A DNA stretch of 64,000 nucleotides from Vallitalea sp. (GTDB taxonomy: Bacteria; Bacillota; Clostridia; Lachnospirales; Vallitaleaceae): positions 1 through 64,000 of the forward strand of contig NZ_JAOARO010000051.1 in assembly GCF_025211055.1 (NCBI RefSeq). Reading direction: 5' to 3'. Positions 62,993 through 64,000 of this stretch are shown here, piece by piece. How positions within the stretch are numbered: position 1 is the stretch's first letter; the number at the start of each line of letters is the position of its first letter. The notes under the pieces are model-generated. The model was not told where the DNA came from, ran no database searches, and saw only the letters and a list, made by a program, of their open reading frames with translations. The translations under genes were made by a program, and so were the position numbers.

Positions 62993-63784
62993 TTGAGTAA
63001 AAAATATAAATTATATGGTTTTAATAACCTGACTAAAACTCTCAATATGAATTTTTATAATATTTATTATATAGATGGTAATGAGTTAAAAGAAAAATAT
63101 ATAGATTATATTAATTGTAACTATAGTGCTGATAATTTAACAAAAGTACTTAGAAAAGTTACTAAAATGATTGGTGCTAATATATTAAATATTGCAAAGC
63201 AAGATTATGACCCACAAGGAGCTAGTGTCAATTTACTGATTTCAGAAGGTCAGATACCAGTTGTTAAGATTGATGATTCATGTAACAGAGGAAATGTCAT
63301 ACCTAATAATGGGCATGTAGTAGGACATTTAGATAAGAGTCATGTTACTGTACATACTTATCCAGAAAATAATAATAGTGATATATCTGTAGTAAGAATA
63401 GATATTGAAGTTAGTACTTGTGGTGAAATATCACCTTTAGAGGCTATCAATTACTTAATTGAAGAATTTGGTTCAGATATTATAACCCTAGATTTTAGGG
63501 TTAGAGGATTTAACAGAGATATTAACGGAAGAAAACGTTACAATGATAATAATATAAAGTCTATACAAGAGTTTATTTCAGATGATAATAAGTTATTTTG
63601 TGAGTTGGTTGATTTTAATTTACCAAAAGAAAATATATATTATACCAAAATGAGAAATGATGATTTTGAAATAGATAAACATTTATTTAACTTAAAAGAA
63701 CAAGATCTACAAGATAAAAAAGTCAAATGTATAATAGAGAAAATTAAAAATGAATTGAATTCTATATTTTATGGACAAAAATAA
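62993..63784 (+). CDS. speD: S-adenosylmethionine decarboxylase proenzyme
   Basis: A 263-residue protein of the E. coli-type (class 1A) AdoMet decarboxylase, giving the aminopropyl donor for spermidine. GHLDKSHVTVHTYPE contains Ser116, at which self-cleavage makes the pyruvoyl group; CGEISPLEAINYLIEEFGSDI and DFRVRGFNRD are typical. Length is close to the 264 residues of E. coli SpeD. The start is TTG with AGAGAAGG upstream. No speE lies in the window. Confidence 0.93.
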   Translation: MSKKYKLYGFNNLTKTLNMNFYNIYYIDGNELKEKYIDYINCNYSADNLTKVLRKVTKMIGANILNIAKQDYDPQGASVNLLISEGQIPVVKIDDSCNRGNVIPNNGHVVGHLDKSHVTVHTYPENNNSDISVVRIDIEVSTCGEISPLEAINYLIEEFGSDIITLDFRVRGFNRDINGRKRYNDNNIKSIQEFISDDNKLFCELVDFNLPKENIYYTKMRNDDFEIDKHLFNLKEQDLQDKKVKCIIEKIKNELNSIFYGQK

Positions 63785-63790
63785 TATTAA

Positions 63791-63840
63791 TGGGGCTTGG
63801 GGGATAATACATTTTTAGATGTATTATCCCCAAGCCCCAT
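63791..63840. terminator. Bidirectional terminator between speD and pspA
   Basis: ATGGGGCTTGGGG with GATAATACAT (63791-63812) pairs with the run 63819-63840 (ATGTATTATCCCC, AAGCCCCAT), with one bulged G. Confidence 0.85.
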
Positions 63841-63865
63841 ATTCATTCATTAAGATTATATATTA

Positions 63866-64000
63866 CTATTTACCAAGTTTAGCTTTTAGTGCAGCAAGTT
63901 CATCCATTACCTCAGAATCTGAATTTTCAAGTTCTGCAAATTGACTGTCTAAATCATCATTAGCCATATAGCTATTTAATTCTGTAGCTGCTTCAGCTTC
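63866..64000 (-). CDS. pspA: PspA/IM30-type protein, C-terminal end (partial)
   Basis: The last 44 codons, cut by the window edge, read EAEAATELNS at the left and end ELAALKAKLGK. The acidic ELENSDSEVMDELAALKAKL tail is typical of PspA/IM30 membrane-stress proteins, whose main coiled-coil lies beyond the window. Confidence 0.7.
   Translation of the reverse strand, partial: EAEAATELNSYMANDDLDSQFAELENSDSEVMDELAALKAKLGK

Noticed and set aside
1-64000. CRISPR array, rRNA or tRNA genes, prophage
   Set aside because: No regularly spaced direct repeats, no rRNA-like or tRNA-like conserved segments and no phage structural genes were visible in the window.

Overview
The window is a very AT-rich, gene-dense stretch of a Gram-positive anaerobe, most likely a member of the Clostridia (Lachnospirales/Vallitalea-like; inferred from family content, not proven). 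The signs are strong AGGAGG ribosome-binding sites, frequent GTG/TTG starts, TTGACA-N17-TATAAT promoters, a T-box in front of tyrS, glycyl-radical metabolism, a short SUF-like iron-sulfur system, a DUF6323/DUF6179 pair, and intrinsic terminators after most operons. I saw no rRNA, tRNA or CRISPR array.

Layout. 0-7.1 kb: a heterodimeric exporter-type ABC pair, a TrmB-like regulator, a two-gene SufC/SufB system behind a Fur-box-like site, and a Fur-family regulator (an iron theme). 7.2-12.8 kb: a RAYT transposase, a DUF362 protein, a TetR regulator, a PNPOx-like protein, meso-diaminopimelate dehydrogenase, a flavin reductase and a gene fragment. 12.8-19.7 kb: a LacI regulator facing an operon of glycyl radical enzyme, activase, rhamnulokinase-like kinase and class II aldolase, with matching operators at both promoters. 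19.8-23.0 kb: hpt, pepF and a DUF2179 membrane protein. 23.1-31.5 kb: a zone of gene decay holding remnants of a glycerate locus (cdaR-like, glycerate kinase, GntP) and of an uptake locus (binding protein, permease tail, inositol-monophosphatase fragment, LacI with a stop codon), interspersed with intact azlCD, asd and a SIMPL gene.

31.6-37.3 kb: fetAB-like iron exporter genes, then a TetR regulator with a second ABC pair. 37.3-38.9 kb: T-box-controlled tyrS on the minus strand. 39-44.5 kb: iron-dependent alcohol dehydrogenase, flavodoxin, SRAP/HMCES protein, DNA polymerase X, a ferritin-like protein and a small membrane peptide. 44.6 kb: a structured element with perfect 22-bp inverted repeats. 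45-50 kb: the DUF6323/DUF6179 pair, small ORFs, pyk and a D-lactate dehydrogenase-like gene. 50.3-53.8 kb: an MFS transporter, a TetR regulator with paired operators, an FMN-binding protein and two paralogous flavodoxins. 54-56.8 kb: tldD-tldE. 57-61.3 kb: a DtxR-family regulator and a Mn/Zn/Fe ABC importer whose promoter carries both a Fur-like box and a perfect DtxR-type palindrome; one permease has a fused winged-helix tail. 61.3-64 kb: a MITE-like element, a small exported peptide, a rhomboid protease, speD and the 3' end of pspA.

The main themes are metal homeostasis (two exporter-type ABC pairs, FetAB, SufCB/Fur, DtxR/ABC importer) and sugar or polyol fermentation. The best candidates for new biology are the glycyl radical enzyme operon, whose pocket residues differ from glycerol dehydratase and which lacks microcompartment genes, the doubly controlled metal importer, and the two unexplained inverted-repeat elements.
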